Notes: generated by a model not told the origin, from the sequence alone. Numbered from the stretch's first letter, positions 23,327 through 31,680 are shown. The stretch: 52,443 nucleotides of DNA from Synergistaceae bacterium (GCA_017445205.1 JAFSUP010000042.1:1-52443), one strand, 5' to 3'. Translations and numbers: made by a program.

Positions 23327-23911
23327 TTAATTTTTATTTGTCAATCCTAAAATTTTTTTTGCAAAACCAGATTTAAGAGGCAGCCCCAAAATTTGAACGC
23401 TGTCTCTTAAGCCGGCAACTTCTGACAACTCTTTAATCGTGATGTCTAGCGTGAGCAGATCGTTATAGCTCGCGGCAAATTTTTTGATTCCGTCTGAAGA
23501 ATCGTTTGCAAGAATCACGAGAATTTTTTTCTCTAAAGAATTTTCATTTTTAATTCTTTCAGAGCCAATTAATAAAACTCCCGCACGTCGTGCAAGTCCA
23601 AGAATCGAACGGATTTTCAAAATTTTATTTTCGTCGTGGTGTTTTATATATTCGTCAAGCGCTTGCCAAAAATCTTCATCGACTTTTGCTTTTAACTCAC
23701 GCTCAAGAATTCCGGTCTTTTTCGCGCTTGCAACGCATTCAGAATCTGGGCATATATAAGCGCCGCGGCCTTGAAGTTTTCCAGAGATGTCAATCACGAT
23801 TTTCCCTTCCGGACTTTTAACAAGGCGAATTAAATCGTTCTTGTCGCTCTTGACCCGGCAAACGGCGCACGAACGCGCGGGAACGTGTTTACTTTCCTTC
23901 TTCAAAGACAT
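23327..23911 (-). CDS. Fused YlxR (RnpM) and L7Ae-type YlxQ protein
   Basis: A 194-residue RNA-binding protein joining two domains that are separate genes in many Firmicutes. Residues about 8-85 are a YlxR/DUF448 domain (PARSCAVCRVKSDKNDLIRL, GRGAYICPDSECV), a family whose Bacillus-type member modulates RNase P. Residues about 105-190 look like an L7Ae-like domain (KILSILGLARRAG-type start; here KIRSILGLARRAGVLLIGSE). The start overlaps nusA by 23 bases. Expected role: RNA binding linked to translation or RNase P. Confidence 0.88.
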   Translation of the reverse strand: MSLKKESKHVPARSCAVCRVKSDKNDLIRLVKSPEGKIVIDISGKLQGRGAYICPDSECVASAKKTGILERELKAKVDEDFWQALDEYIKHHDENKILKIRSILGLARRAGVLLIGSERIKNENSLEKKILVILANDSSDGIKKFAASYNDLLTLDITIKELSEVAGLRDSVQILGLPLKSGFAKKILGLTNKN

Positions 23912-24989
23912 CGCTGAAAATATCCTTCAACGTCGGCATTCGTTCCGGCTCAACGGGTGAAACGTTAATCTTCCAGCCAGTGAGCTTCGCGGCGAGTTTA
24001 ACATTTTGCCCAGACTTGCCGATCGCTAACGATAACTGATCCTGAGTGGCATAAGCCGTCGCTTCCTTTTCATGATCCAGAACTGGCTCGACCTTCGCTA
24101 TTAGTGCCGGCGTCAGCGAGTTCTTAATATAAATTAATGGGTCTGTGCTAAAAATCACAGGGTCAATTTTCTCTCCCCTTAACGACTGACTGATAGCTTT
24201 AACTCTCGATCCGCCTGCACCGATACAAGCGCCTATAGGGTCAACATTAGGGTCAAGGCTCACGACCGCAACTTTAGCGCGCGAACCGCCATCACGAACT
24301 ATATTTTTAATTTCGATTATTCCTTGCTGAATTTCAGGGATTTCAAGCTCCATTATTTTTTTCAGAAGGCCCGGGTGAGTTCGTGAAACCATGATTCGAG
24401 GCCCGCGAGTTTTTTGCTTGACTTCAAGAACGTAAAAGCGCATGACTGAACCGGGATTATAACGTTCACCGGGGATTCGTTCACGCTTCGGGAGTTCTGC
24501 GTCGGTCTTGTCGTTGATCCTTACGATGATGTCGTCGCCTTCGACACGATATATAGTGCCGCTAACCATGTCGCCGACTCTATCAGCGAAGGAATTATAA
24601 ACGACGTTGCGTTCAGCGTCGCGAAGTTTTTGAGTTATAACTTGCCTTGCCGTCTGCGCAGCGATTCGTCCGAAGTTTGGAGGATTTTTTTCGACTTTTA
24701 TTTTTTCACCGATTTCGGCGTTCCGGTCATAGCGCAAAGCGTCCTTGAGAGTGATCTCTTTTTCGGGATCGTCGCCAATTTCTTCAACGACCTTTCGAAT
24801 TTCGTAAATCGTCATGTCGCCAGTTTCGCGGTTAATTTTGACTTCGACGTCGCGTTCAGCAGACGTATATTTATTATAAGCCGAGAGCATCGCCGATTCC
24901 ATTGTCGCTATAACGACTTCGACATCAAGTCCACGCGCTGCGGCCAACTCTTCAAGAGATTGAATAAATTCAAGACCCAGACGCATCAT
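23889..24989 (-). CDS. nusA: Transcription termination/antitermination factor NusA
   Basis: RNA polymerase-binding factor affecting pausing and termination. 366 residues: an N-terminal polymerase-binding domain (FIQSLEELAAARGLDVEVVI), an S1 domain (about 130-200), and two KH domains (DPIGACIGAGGSRVKAIS; LAIGKSGQNVKLAAKLTGWK). There is no C-terminal acidic-repeat extension of the E. coli kind. Its ATG overlaps the rimP stop (ATGA). A terminator hairpin in the operon leader makes autoregulation plausible. Confidence 0.97.
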   Translation of the reverse strand: MMRLGLEFIQSLEELAAARGLDVEVVIATMESAMLSAYNKYTSAERDVEVKINRETGDMTIYEIRKVVEEIGDDPEKEITLKDALRYDRNAEIGEKIKVEKNPPNFGRIAAQTARQVITQKLRDAERNVVYNSFADRVGDMVSGTIYRVEGDDIIVRINDKTDAELPKRERIPGERYNPGSVMRFYVLEVKQKTRGPRIMVSRTHPGLLKKIMELEIPEIQQGIIEIKNIVRDGGSRAKVAVVSLDPNVDPIGACIGAGGSRVKAISQSLRGEKIDPVIFSTDPLIYIKNSLTPALIAKVEPVLDHEKEATAYATQDQLSLAIGKSGQNVKLAAKLTGWKINVSPVEPERMPTLKDIFSDVFEEGK

Positions 24990-25516
24990 TTTTTTCTGTT
25001 CCTCCTTCGTCTGCTCCGAGATTTTTCTGTAGAATCATTTTCGTTTTCATTTTCTTGATTAAATCTGTAAATTAGATTTCCTCCTTTTATGATTTCAAAC
25101 GGGATATGCTTTTCGATTTCGTCGCAAATTAAAATTACATTGTCATCGTTGACGGAACTAATAACGCCCGTGAAATTTTTGCGTCCGTCGATAAGTCCGT
25201 TTAATCTAATTCGCGCCTCGCGACCTTGAAACCTGATGTAGTCATCGAGGGTGTAAAGCGGTCTTTCAACGCCGGGCGAACTGACTTCGAGATAATAGCG
25301 TCCCTTATCGAGTTCGGGGAGCTGTGAATTTTCATCGAGAAACTTGTTAATCTTTCTCGATACGTTCTCACAGTCATCGACATTTATACCGCCAAGGGTG
25401 TCGATTAAAATTTGTATTTTCATTCTGCCGAAGTCCGTTCTGATTCCGACATGGACGCATTCATAGCCCGAGCGTGTTACTATTGATTCAATTTTTTTCA
25501 AAAATTCCTCTGTCAT
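24986..25516 (-). CDS. rimP: Ribosome maturation factor RimP
   Basis: Needed for 30S subunit assembly. About 176 residues: an N-terminal alpha/beta domain (GIRTDFGRMKIQILIDTLGG, with DCENVSRKINKFLD) and a C-terminal SH3-like domain (RPLYTLDDYIRFQGREARIR, SSVNDDNVILI), followed by a strongly basic Arg/Lys tail (KSRSRRRRNRKK). I choose the ATG at 25516; an in-frame TTG at 25522 is the alternative. It is the first gene of the rimP-nusA-ylxR-infB-rbfA-nrnA-truB-ribF-tatD run. Confidence 0.95.
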   Translation of the reverse strand: MTEEFLKKIESIVTRSGYECVHVGIRTDFGRMKIQILIDTLGGINVDDCENVSRKINKFLDENSQLPELDKGRYYLEVSSPGVERPLYTLDDYIRFQGREARIRLNGLIDGRKNFTGVISSVNDDNVILICDEIEKHIPFEIIKGGNLIYRFNQENENENDSTEKSRSRRRRNRKK

Positions 25517-25541
25517 TTTCAAATTCTCTTACCCTGCATAC

Positions 25542-25571
25542 AAAAAAGGAGAGGGATTTTCCCACTCCTTT
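25542..25571 (-). terminator. Terminator hairpin in the rimP-nusA operon leader
   Basis: Read on the minus strand: AAAGGAG-T-GGG, loop AAAAT, CCC-T-CTCCTTT, then TTT, an intrinsic terminator with one T-T mismatch. It sits about 21 bases after the predicted transcription start and 26 bases before the rimP ATG, and no gene upstream on this strand needs terminating, so it looks like an attenuator. Confidence 0.75.
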
Positions 25572-25598
25572 CACGTTAAAATCATGAAATTGTTTTGC

Positions 25599-25635
25599 AT
25601 TATAGCACGTAAAATAAAAAAAGTTCTGTTATAAT
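25599..25635. promoter_or_regulatory. Divergent -10 elements of the rimP and rpoZ operons
   Basis: TATAAT on the minus strand at 25604-25599 (toward rimP) and TATAAT on the plus strand at 25630-25635 (toward rpoZ). The -35 regions are not recognisable, so only the -10 calls are made. Confidence 0.6.
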
Positions 25636-25685
25636 CGCGCCTGCTAAAATAATATGAAATTTTGAACTTAAGGAGAAAAATTTTT

Positions 25686-26090
25686 ATGAAATTCTATGAC
25701 CTCGAATGGCTCGCCAATAAATGCGGAACTGATAACAAGTACGAGATCACCGTTAAAGTTGCGGCCGAGGCTCGACGCGAAAGTGAAGAAATTATTCCAG
25801 ACAAAGATAAAAACGATCCCGCCGGCGAAAGATTTATTTCAAATGTTCTCCTCGAAATCGAAGAGGATAAAAGCCCAATTAGCGTAAACTATCAACCGCC
25901 AAAAACTCCTGCACAGAAAATTCAAGTTTTTGACGACGTAGAATCAAAAGACACAAAACCGACCGAAGCCAAAACTGAAAACAAAATCGAAGATGACGAT
26001 GACGACGAAGAGCTAGACGCGCAAGAGCAAGAGTCAGAAACGGAAGCTGAAGCTGAAAAATCTGAAGAAGAATCTGACTCAGATGAATAA
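25686..26090 (+). CDS. rpoZ: DNA-directed RNA polymerase omega subunit-like protein
   Basis: A 134-residue protein with an omega-like N-terminus (MKFYDLEWLANKCGTDNKYE, then ITVKVAAEARR) and a long acidic C-terminal tail of Glu, Asp and Ser. Omega helps assemble RNA polymerase. The ATG at 25686 is preferred to one 24 bases upstream because TTAAGGAG lies ten bases before it and the conserved start then sits at the N-terminus. The position just ahead of coaBC is the usual place for rpoZ. Length and the acidic tail exceed the E. coli form; the call rests on the first 40 residues and context. Confidence 0.8.
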   Translation: MKFYDLEWLANKCGTDNKYEITVKVAAEARRESEEIIPDKDKNDPAGERFISNVLLEIEEDKSPISVNYQPPKTPAQKIQVFDDVESKDTKPTEAKTENKIEDDDDDEELDAQEQESETEAEAEKSEEESDSDE

Positions 26091-27270
26091 TTGGAAGTCA
26101 GGCCGCAAAATCCTTTTGGGAATTACCGGAGGGATAGCGGCTTATAAAATTCCCGCGCTAGTTCGACTAATTAAAAAATCAAATTGCGAAGTCGAAATAA
26201 TTTTGACAGACTTTGCTAAAAATTTTGTCGCGCCTATGACGCTTGAAACTCTCGCAGGGCGACGCGTATGGACAAATGAAAACTTTGATTTTTCAATCCC
26301 GCATATAAAATTAAACGACTGGGCAGAAATTTTTGTTATCGCGCCTTGCACAGCAAACACTCTCGCAAAAATCGCTCACGGCGTGGCCGACAATCTTTTA
26401 ACTTCGGCGGCAATCGCGGCTCATTGTCCCATTTTAATTTTCCCGGCAATGAATGAAAACATGTTCGATAATCCAGCGACGCAAGAAAATTTGAAAATTT
26501 TGTCCGCGCGAGGCGTTCATGTCGTTCAACCGTCCGAAGGCGATTTAGCGTGCGGCGTTTGCGGGCGTGGCCGAATGCCTGAATCTAATGAAGTCATGCT
26601 TGAGATTTTCAGAACGTTATCACCGTTTCATGATTTAGCCGGGAAAAAAGTTTTAGTTACGACTGGCCCGACTCATGAATATCTTGACCCCGTTCGCTAT
26701 ATCTCGAATCCAAGCACAGGCAAGATGGGCGTGGCTATGGCTCGAGCGGCGTGGTATCGTGGCGCGGACGTAAAAATAATTTCTGGGCCTGTTGAAATTA
26801 ATTCATACGGCTTTGAAGTCGTTCATGTGAAGTCCGCGTGCGAGATGCTCGACGCCGTGAAAGAAAATCTTTCGTGGGCAGATTATATTGTGAAAGCAGC
26901 TGCGGTTGGCGATTATCGCGTGAAAAATTTTTCTTCGCAAAAAATCAAACGCGAGGGCAAGGACGAATTAACGATAGAGCTTGCTCAAAATCCTGATATT
27001 GCCGCTGAAGTCGGAAAATTGAAACGCGACAATCAAATTTTAATCGGCTTCGCGGCTGAAACTCAATCGCTAAACGACAACGCACACGCAAAACTTGAAC
27101 GCAAAAATCTTGATTTCATTCTTGCAAACGACGTTAGCGCACCAGACTCCGGCTTCGCTTCCGACACAAACACTTTAAAATTAATTCCACGAGACTTAAA
27201 TGAGAAGGAAAAAATTTATTCGGGACTCAAAGAAGATATAGCTTACGAGGTTTGGAGCGATGTTGTATGA
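26083..27270 (+). CDS. coaBC: Bifunctional phosphopantothenoylcysteine decarboxylase/synthetase
   Basis: Two consecutive steps of coenzyme A synthesis: joining cysteine to 4'-phosphopantothenate (CoaB) and decarboxylation (CoaC). 395 residues. The CoaC part shows the FMN-binding GITGGIAAYKIPALVR, APCTANTLAKIAHGVADN, PAMNENMFDNPATQ, and the ACGVCGRGRMPE cysteine loop; the CoaB part begins TTGPTHEYLDPVRYISNPSTG. It overlaps rpoZ by 8 bases and the PriA-like gene by 11. Confidence 0.97.
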   Translation: MNNWKSGRKILLGITGGIAAYKIPALVRLIKKSNCEVEIILTDFAKNFVAPMTLETLAGRRVWTNENFDFSIPHIKLNDWAEIFVIAPCTANTLAKIAHGVADNLLTSAAIAAHCPILIFPAMNENMFDNPATQENLKILSARGVHVVQPSEGDLACGVCGRGRMPESNEVMLEIFRTLSPFHDLAGKKVLVTTGPTHEYLDPVRYISNPSTGKMGVAMARAAWYRGADVKIISGPVEINSYGFEVVHVKSACEMLDAVKENLSWADYIVKAAAVGDYRVKNFSSQKIKREGKDELTIELAQNPDIAAEVGKLKRDNQILIGFAAETQSLNDNAHAKLERKNLDFILANDVSAPDSGFASDTNTLKLIPRDLNEKEKIYSGLKEDIAYEVWSDVV

Positions 27271-29011
27271 CATTGCGGTCCCGGAGATGTATTTGAATGA
27301 ACTCACTTATGAATCTCCCGTCGAACTCAAAACGGGCGTGCGAGTTTTTGTTGAAGTTCAAAGACATATTCACGTTGGATTCGTACTTGGCCAGACAAAA
27401 AAAAATTTGCCGCCGGAATTAAAAATTAAAAACGTCGAAGCGCTTCTTGATTATTCGCCTGTAATATCGCCGGACTTATGGGACATGGCGCTATATGCCG
27501 GACGAATTTGTATGTGTGGAACAGCGGCGGCGTTGAGTACGATTCTTCCGCGGCCTCTGATAATGGGCGAGAAGCTCGCGACCTCACCTGGAATAATTCG
27601 GACTAGGCCGCAAAATTTTCGAGAGATTGATAATTTTAATCCGTTTGACTCCGAGCGGATTAATTTTTATCTTGACGAACTAAAAGCGAACAAGCGAACT
27701 TTAATTTTATTTTCACGAAAACTCGCGGCAAAAAGATTTTTTGACTTCCTCCCTGAAAATATAAAATCTCGTGCGCTGCTATGGTCGTCGTCAGTCGGAA
27801 AAAAATATTGGCTCTCGTGGCTTAAAACTCACGCGGGAGATTTTGATTTTGTTGTCGGGACTGCGGGAGCGATCTTTGCGCCGATTATCCCCGAAAAAAT
27901 AATTCTTGAAGACGAGGCAAGCAAAAGTTTTTTTATTTCATATAACCTGAATATCTCGGCACGAAGTCTTGCAGGGCGTCGCGCGGCTTTCTTAGGAGCC
28001 GAATTTATAATAGGAGGGCGTCTTCCGTCGTTGAAAACTTTTAAGCGTTCTAAGCCGGCACAAAAATTTTCTCCCGATCGAAAAAATATAATTCTTGCCG
28101 ACATCTTCCATTCGAAAACTATCAAAGAAGAATCAAAAGGCGTCGAAGGAAATATTCCAATCACGCGCTCTTTATTGAAACACACTTACAGAGAACTCAT
28201 GAAGGGCGGAAGCGTCATTTGGATTTTAGACAGAGTTGGCGAAGCGTCAGAAGTTTTTTGTTCGCATTGCGGCGAGTCGGTGAAGTGCCCGAAATGTCAA
28301 AATTTGATGCAAGTTAAGGGCGATGGAAAAATTTTACGTTGTCGAATGTGCGGAACTGTTCGCGAGCTGCCGCCGAAATGTGAAAAGTGCGGGCATGAAA
28401 TTTTAACAGGCCGGCGGCCGGGGATTGAAGCATTAGAGAAAATGGCCTTGAAGTATTTCAATCGCGTTCAGTTATTTACGAATAAATACGTTCGGCCGAA
28501 AAAAAATTCTTTGATTTTAAGCACTCGTCGCGGGCTTGACCTTTGCGACAGTATAGACCCGTCATTAATTGCGTGGCTCGATTTAGATTTTGAACTTTGG
28601 CAGCCTGAACACGATACGCGGCTCGAAGTTTTTAAATTGCTCTGGGAATCTTATTGGCGAGGCCGGACTGAAGATTCACAAAGAAAAGTTTTGATTCAAA
28701 CTCGAAGGCAAGGAATGAAGCTTGCTGTGTTTTTGTCGCAAGGTTGGGCAAATTTTTTTCCGAACGAACTTCACAGACGAGAAGAATTTAAGTTGCCGCC
28801 CTTTGGATATTTAATTGACGTTGAGACGGACTCGCCGGAGCTTCGAGAGAAATTATTAGATGCTTTGTTCGACGCGAATATTTTCGTTATGGATTCAGGA
28901 GAAGTAACTGAACCGCTTCGTATTAATACAGAATCGCTTGAGCCTGTCGAGAAAATTTTTCAGTCGATGAGCTTATTAAGAAAAGAATTTAATATTACAG
29001 TGTGGAATTAG
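27260..29011 (+). CDS. priA: PriA-like primosomal protein lacking helicase ATPase motifs
   Basis: A 583-residue protein, shorter than the usual 700-plus residues of PriA. It keeps the N-terminal 3'-DNA-binding fold (VPEMYLNELTYESPVELKTG), the paired zinc-binding cysteines (CSHCGESVKCPKC, CRMCG, CEKCG) and the C-terminal region (FFPNELHRREEFKLPPFGY). The Walker A motif GSGKT expected around residue 140-200 is absent and the DEEH box appears as LEDEAS, so it is probably not an active helicase. Similar ATPase-dead PriA versions are known in Actinobacteria. It would act as a DNA-binding primosome scaffold. Third gene of the rpoZ-coaBC-priA operon. Confidence 0.88.
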   Translation: MLYDIAVPEMYLNELTYESPVELKTGVRVFVEVQRHIHVGFVLGQTKKNLPPELKIKNVEALLDYSPVISPDLWDMALYAGRICMCGTAAALSTILPRPLIMGEKLATSPGIIRTRPQNFREIDNFNPFDSERINFYLDELKANKRTLILFSRKLAAKRFFDFLPENIKSRALLWSSSVGKKYWLSWLKTHAGDFDFVVGTAGAIFAPIIPEKIILEDEASKSFFISYNLNISARSLAGRRAAFLGAEFIIGGRLPSLKTFKRSKPAQKFSPDRKNIILADIFHSKTIKEESKGVEGNIPITRSLLKHTYRELMKGGSVIWILDRVGEASEVFCSHCGESVKCPKCQNLMQVKGDGKILRCRMCGTVRELPPKCEKCGHEILTGRRPGIEALEKMALKYFNRVQLFTNKYVRPKKNSLILSTRRGLDLCDSIDPSLIAWLDLDFELWQPEHDTRLEVFKLLWESYWRGRTEDSQRKVLIQTRRQGMKLAVFLSQGWANFFPNELHRREEFKLPPFGYLIDVETDSPELREKLLDALFDANIFVMDSGEVTEPLRINTESLEPVEKIFQSMSLLRKEFNITVWN

Positions 29012-29022
29012 AAATTTTTTAA

Positions 29023-29334
29023 GGAGATATTATAACTTGCGCAATAAAACTATTAACACTTCGCTTAAATGCCAAAATCATTCTTGCAAGTTCAAATCCG
29101 TGCGATATAATTCTCGATCCTTTTCTTGGCTCCGGCACTACAAGCGTAGTTGCTAAAAAACTTGGCCGTCATTACATAAGTATCGAATTTGAAAAACAGT
29201 ATTGCGTGTGGGCTGAACAGCGGCTCGAAATGGCCGATACGAATAAAAAAATTCAAGGTTATACAAACGGAGTATTCTGGGAAAGAAACACTTTGCCCGC
29301 GCAATCGTCAGTCAAAACTCTCTTAGAACTATGA
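29023..29334 (+). pseudogene. C-terminal fragment of a beta-class DNA amino-methyltransferase
   Basis: Fills most of the 319-base gap between priA and queT. The frame opens at 29023 and reads KIILASSNPCDIILDPFLGS, GTTSVVAKKLGRHYISIEFE, then KQYCVWAEQRLEMADTNK to a TGA at 29332. DPFLGSGTT is the S-adenosylmethionine-binding FxGxG motif; in beta-class N6A/N4C enzymes this lies after the catalytic DPPY motif and target region, which are missing. There is no usable ATG/GTG/TTG before the homology. This is the tail of a restriction-modification or orphan methyltransferase gene, left by a deletion. AAGGAG at 29021-29026 may be part of the recombined junction. Confidence 0.85.
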
Positions 29335-29375
29335 TATTATTTCGCACGAAAAAAATTTTAAGGAGAGAATCAAAA

Positions 29376-29867
29376 ATTTATAATTACACTAAACAACTTG
29401 CGCGCGGGGCTTTAATCGCGGCTCTTTATGCGTCGTTGACGATCGCTCTTGCGCCAATCTCGTATGGCCCCGTTCAGTTTCGAGTTTCAGAAGCTTTGAC
29501 TTTGCTACCGTTTTATTTTCCCGATGCGATCCCAGGGCTGACTATCGGCTGTGTCTTTGCAAATTTTTTCGGCGGCTTTGGATTCACGGATATGTTTTTC
29601 GGATCGCTTGCGACGTTGCTGGCGGCGTTTCTCACGATGAAATCAAAAAATATTTTCGTCGCGGCTCTATGGCCTGTCCTCTGGAACGCTGTAATTATCG
29701 GCGCAGAACTTCACTTTTTAATCGAAGTCCCGTTGTTGGCAACGTGCTTCTATGTCGGACTTGGCGAAGCCGGAGCGTGTTATCTTGTCGGCGTGCCGTT
29801 AATGAAAATTCTTGAAAAACGTAATATAATTTCAAAGCCTAGTGCGAAATCAGCGGAAATTGCGTAA
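29376..29867 (+). CDS. queT: QueT-type queuosine precursor transporter
   Basis: Small membrane protein of the QueT/DUF988 family, thought to be the substrate-binding component of an ECF transporter for queuosine precursors. About five or six hydrophobic segments; family-like blocks include GALIAALYASLTIALAPISY, FRVSEALTLLPFYFPDAIPG and GCVFANFFGGFGFTDMFFGS. The open frame reaches an ATG at 29331, but that has no Shine-Dalgarno sequence and adds 15 charged residues. AAGGAG at 29360-29365 instead points to the ATT codon at 29376, which I use as a tentative start. tgt lies elsewhere in the window; the ECF energising genes do not. Confidence 0.85.
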   Translation: MYNYTKQLARGALIAALYASLTIALAPISYGPVQFRVSEALTLLPFYFPDAIPGLTIGCVFANFFGGFGFTDMFFGSLATLLAAFLTMKSKNIFVAALWPVLWNAVIIGAELHFLIEVPLLATCFYVGLGEAGACYLVGVPLMKILEKRNIISKPSAKSAEIA

Positions 29868-29958
29868 AATTTGTGATTTCTTCATCAAAAACAGAATGCT
29901 AGAATGCACTGAAAATTTTTTAACTTGTTATTAACATCTTTAGGAGGAATTTTTTATA

Positions 29959-30435
29959 ATGTCATTTAAGAAAATAATGTTACTCGTCATCGCTTTATCA
30001 TTCGTAATGAGCCTCACGGTAGCCGCTTCAGCCGCATCAAAGGCCAAGCCCGCCGCCACACCCGCAGCACAGACAGCCAACGCGGATTCAGTCGGAGTTG
30101 TTGATCGCGGAGAAATTCTCAACAATCACCCCGGACTTGCAGCCGCTCGTCAGAAATTAGCAGACATAGCGCGCCAGAAAGAAAACGAAGCCAAGGCCGC
30201 AGCTGATAAAGAAACAGACACAGCGAAGAAAGCTCAAGCCGTTCAGGCCAAGCGCATGGAGCTTGCTCAGGAAGAACAGAAATTAATGGCTCCGATTTAT
30301 CGCGATTGTGAGCAGGCTGTCCGTGAAGTCGCCGTGAAGAAAAAATTGACGCTCGTTCTTGATAAATTCGTAGTTTTAATCGGTGGCGTTGACATTACTC
30401 AAGACGTTATTCAGCAACTCTCAAGAAAGAAATAA
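29959..30435 (+). CDS. OmpH/Skp-family periplasmic chaperone
   Basis: 158 residues with an N-terminal signal peptide (MSFKKIMLLVIALSFVMS, cleavage near ASA-AS). The mature part starts VGVVDRGEILNNHPGL, continues with a long charged helical arm (about residues 60-110, rich in Lys/Glu/Ala) and ends in LVLDKFVVLIGGVDITQDV, the Skp trimer-core pattern. Skp carries unfolded outer-membrane proteins across the periplasm, so the cell has an outer membrane. TAGGAGG at 29941-29947 precedes the ATG. Confidence 0.92.
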   Translation: MSFKKIMLLVIALSFVMSLTVAASAASKAKPAATPAAQTANADSVGVVDRGEILNNHPGLAAARQKLADIARQKENEAKAAADKETDTAKKAQAVQAKRMELAQEEQKLMAPIYRDCEQAVREVAVKKKLTLVLDKFVVLIGGVDITQDVIQQLSRKK

Positions 30436-30468
30436 AAATTTTAATTTTTAATTTGTAATCGAAATTTC

Positions 30469-31677
30469 ATGCGTAAAATTTTTGCGTTCATCGTAATTTT
30501 TTTATGCTTGTTCAATCTCAAAGAGGCGTTCTGCGCTCAGTTAAGTCCGCAAGTTCATCATGACTGGGTGTGGAACGTCTTAATCGTACCTCCGATTGGA
30601 GGTTGGGAGATTGAACCGGGGAAGACTATTCGTACGGCGTTGACGTGGTGCGAACGCGAAATTTCTGAAAGTAGTTCGGGAATTGGCGGGCACGACGTTA
30701 AATTTATTTTTTTAGACAATCCTGAAGGCAGCGAGCTTCCGGCACGCGACATAAAATTTAATTTAGACCCTCATACAGTGGCCGTGATGAGTTTCACAAT
30801 GTCTTCGGAGGCCGACAGAATTTTAGTATCGAGATTCGCGGGGCGAAATATCCCGCTTATGCTTGCGGGCGGCGAAGACGTTTTAATAGACCGCGGCGGC
30901 CGACCGATTAGCAATATCTTTGCCCTAGAACTTTATCGTGATTACAGATGCGCGGCGTTCTCTCAATACGCGACAAAGATTTTCGAAAAAGAAAAGAGAA
31001 TAGCTCTTGCGGCGGCACGTTTCACGATTAATCAAGAACGCGAAGCAAAGATTTGTTACAACATGCTCGATCATGAGGGCTTTATGCCTATGCCATATTG
31101 GGCCGATGCTTCAGTTCGTGATTCGTACGCTATGATGTCTGAAGAAATCGAAAGTTTTGAAGGCGAAAAAGCGGGCGTGGTGATTTCGTTCATGGGCAGC
31201 ATGGGGGCGCGGGAAATTTGGCGAAATTTCATGAGGCTCAAGTCGTCTTGGCAATTATGGAATTGCGCCGAGCCTGAAAAAATTTATCTTTCATGCCGCG
31301 GAATGGTTTTTGCGGATCAAAATATCATGTTACCTTCGCTAGGCGGCTTCATTGAAACAAAGCGAATGTTGTGGCGCACGCGCGCTATGCAGATTGAAGA
31401 CAATGTCGCCGCAGGGCGTGCCGTTGCTCTTTACGAATGGTTCAAACGCGCTGTCGCTCTTATGCCGCAACCCGTCGATGACATGCCGCGAAACTCATTA
31501 TTAAATAATCTTGCCAGAACTCAATCTATTCCGTTTGGAAATCAAGTTCTTAATATTAGCCCGGCTCTTCATAGACCGGACTCACGCAACGTTTTCATAG
31601 TTGAAGTTCGTAATCGAAATTTTTACGAACTCGATACTGTGAACGTTCGTGGCCTTACCTACGTTCCGGGATATTAA
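30469..31677 (+). CDS. Periplasmic binding protein-like exported protein
   Basis: 402 residues with a signal peptide (MRKIFAFIVIFLCLFNLKEA...CAQ). The mature part resembles the branched-chain amino acid (LivJ/LivK) class of periplasmic binding proteins: a lobe with TALTWCEREI and HDVKFIFLDNPEG, then PHTVAVMSFTMSSEAD, IPLMLAGGED and a second lobe with KRIALAAARFTIN. No permease or ATPase gene adjoins, and the ligand is unknown. It starts 33 bases after the Skp-like gene, so the two may share a transcript, and ends 4 bases before a strong terminator. Confidence 0.75.
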   Translation: MRKIFAFIVIFLCLFNLKEAFCAQLSPQVHHDWVWNVLIVPPIGGWEIEPGKTIRTALTWCEREISESSSGIGGHDVKFIFLDNPEGSELPARDIKFNLDPHTVAVMSFTMSSEADRILVSRFAGRNIPLMLAGGEDVLIDRGGRPISNIFALELYRDYRCAAFSQYATKIFEKEKRIALAAARFTINQEREAKICYNMLDHEGFMPMPYWADASVRDSYAMMSEEIESFEGEKAGVVISFMGSMGAREIWRNFMRLKSSWQLWNCAEPEKIYLSCRGMVFADQNIMLPSLGGFIETKRMLWRTRAMQIEDNVAAGRAVALYEWFKRAVALMPQPVDDMPRNSLLNNLARTQSIPFGNQVLNISPALHRPDSRNVFIVEVRNRNFYELDTVNVRGLTYVPGY

Positions 31678-31680
31678 AAA

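Noticed and set aside
29281..29375. preQ1 riboswitch upstream of queT
   Set aside because: The short upstream sequence lacks the small stem-loop and the A-rich pseudoknot tail with CTAAGGAG of the preQ1-I class.
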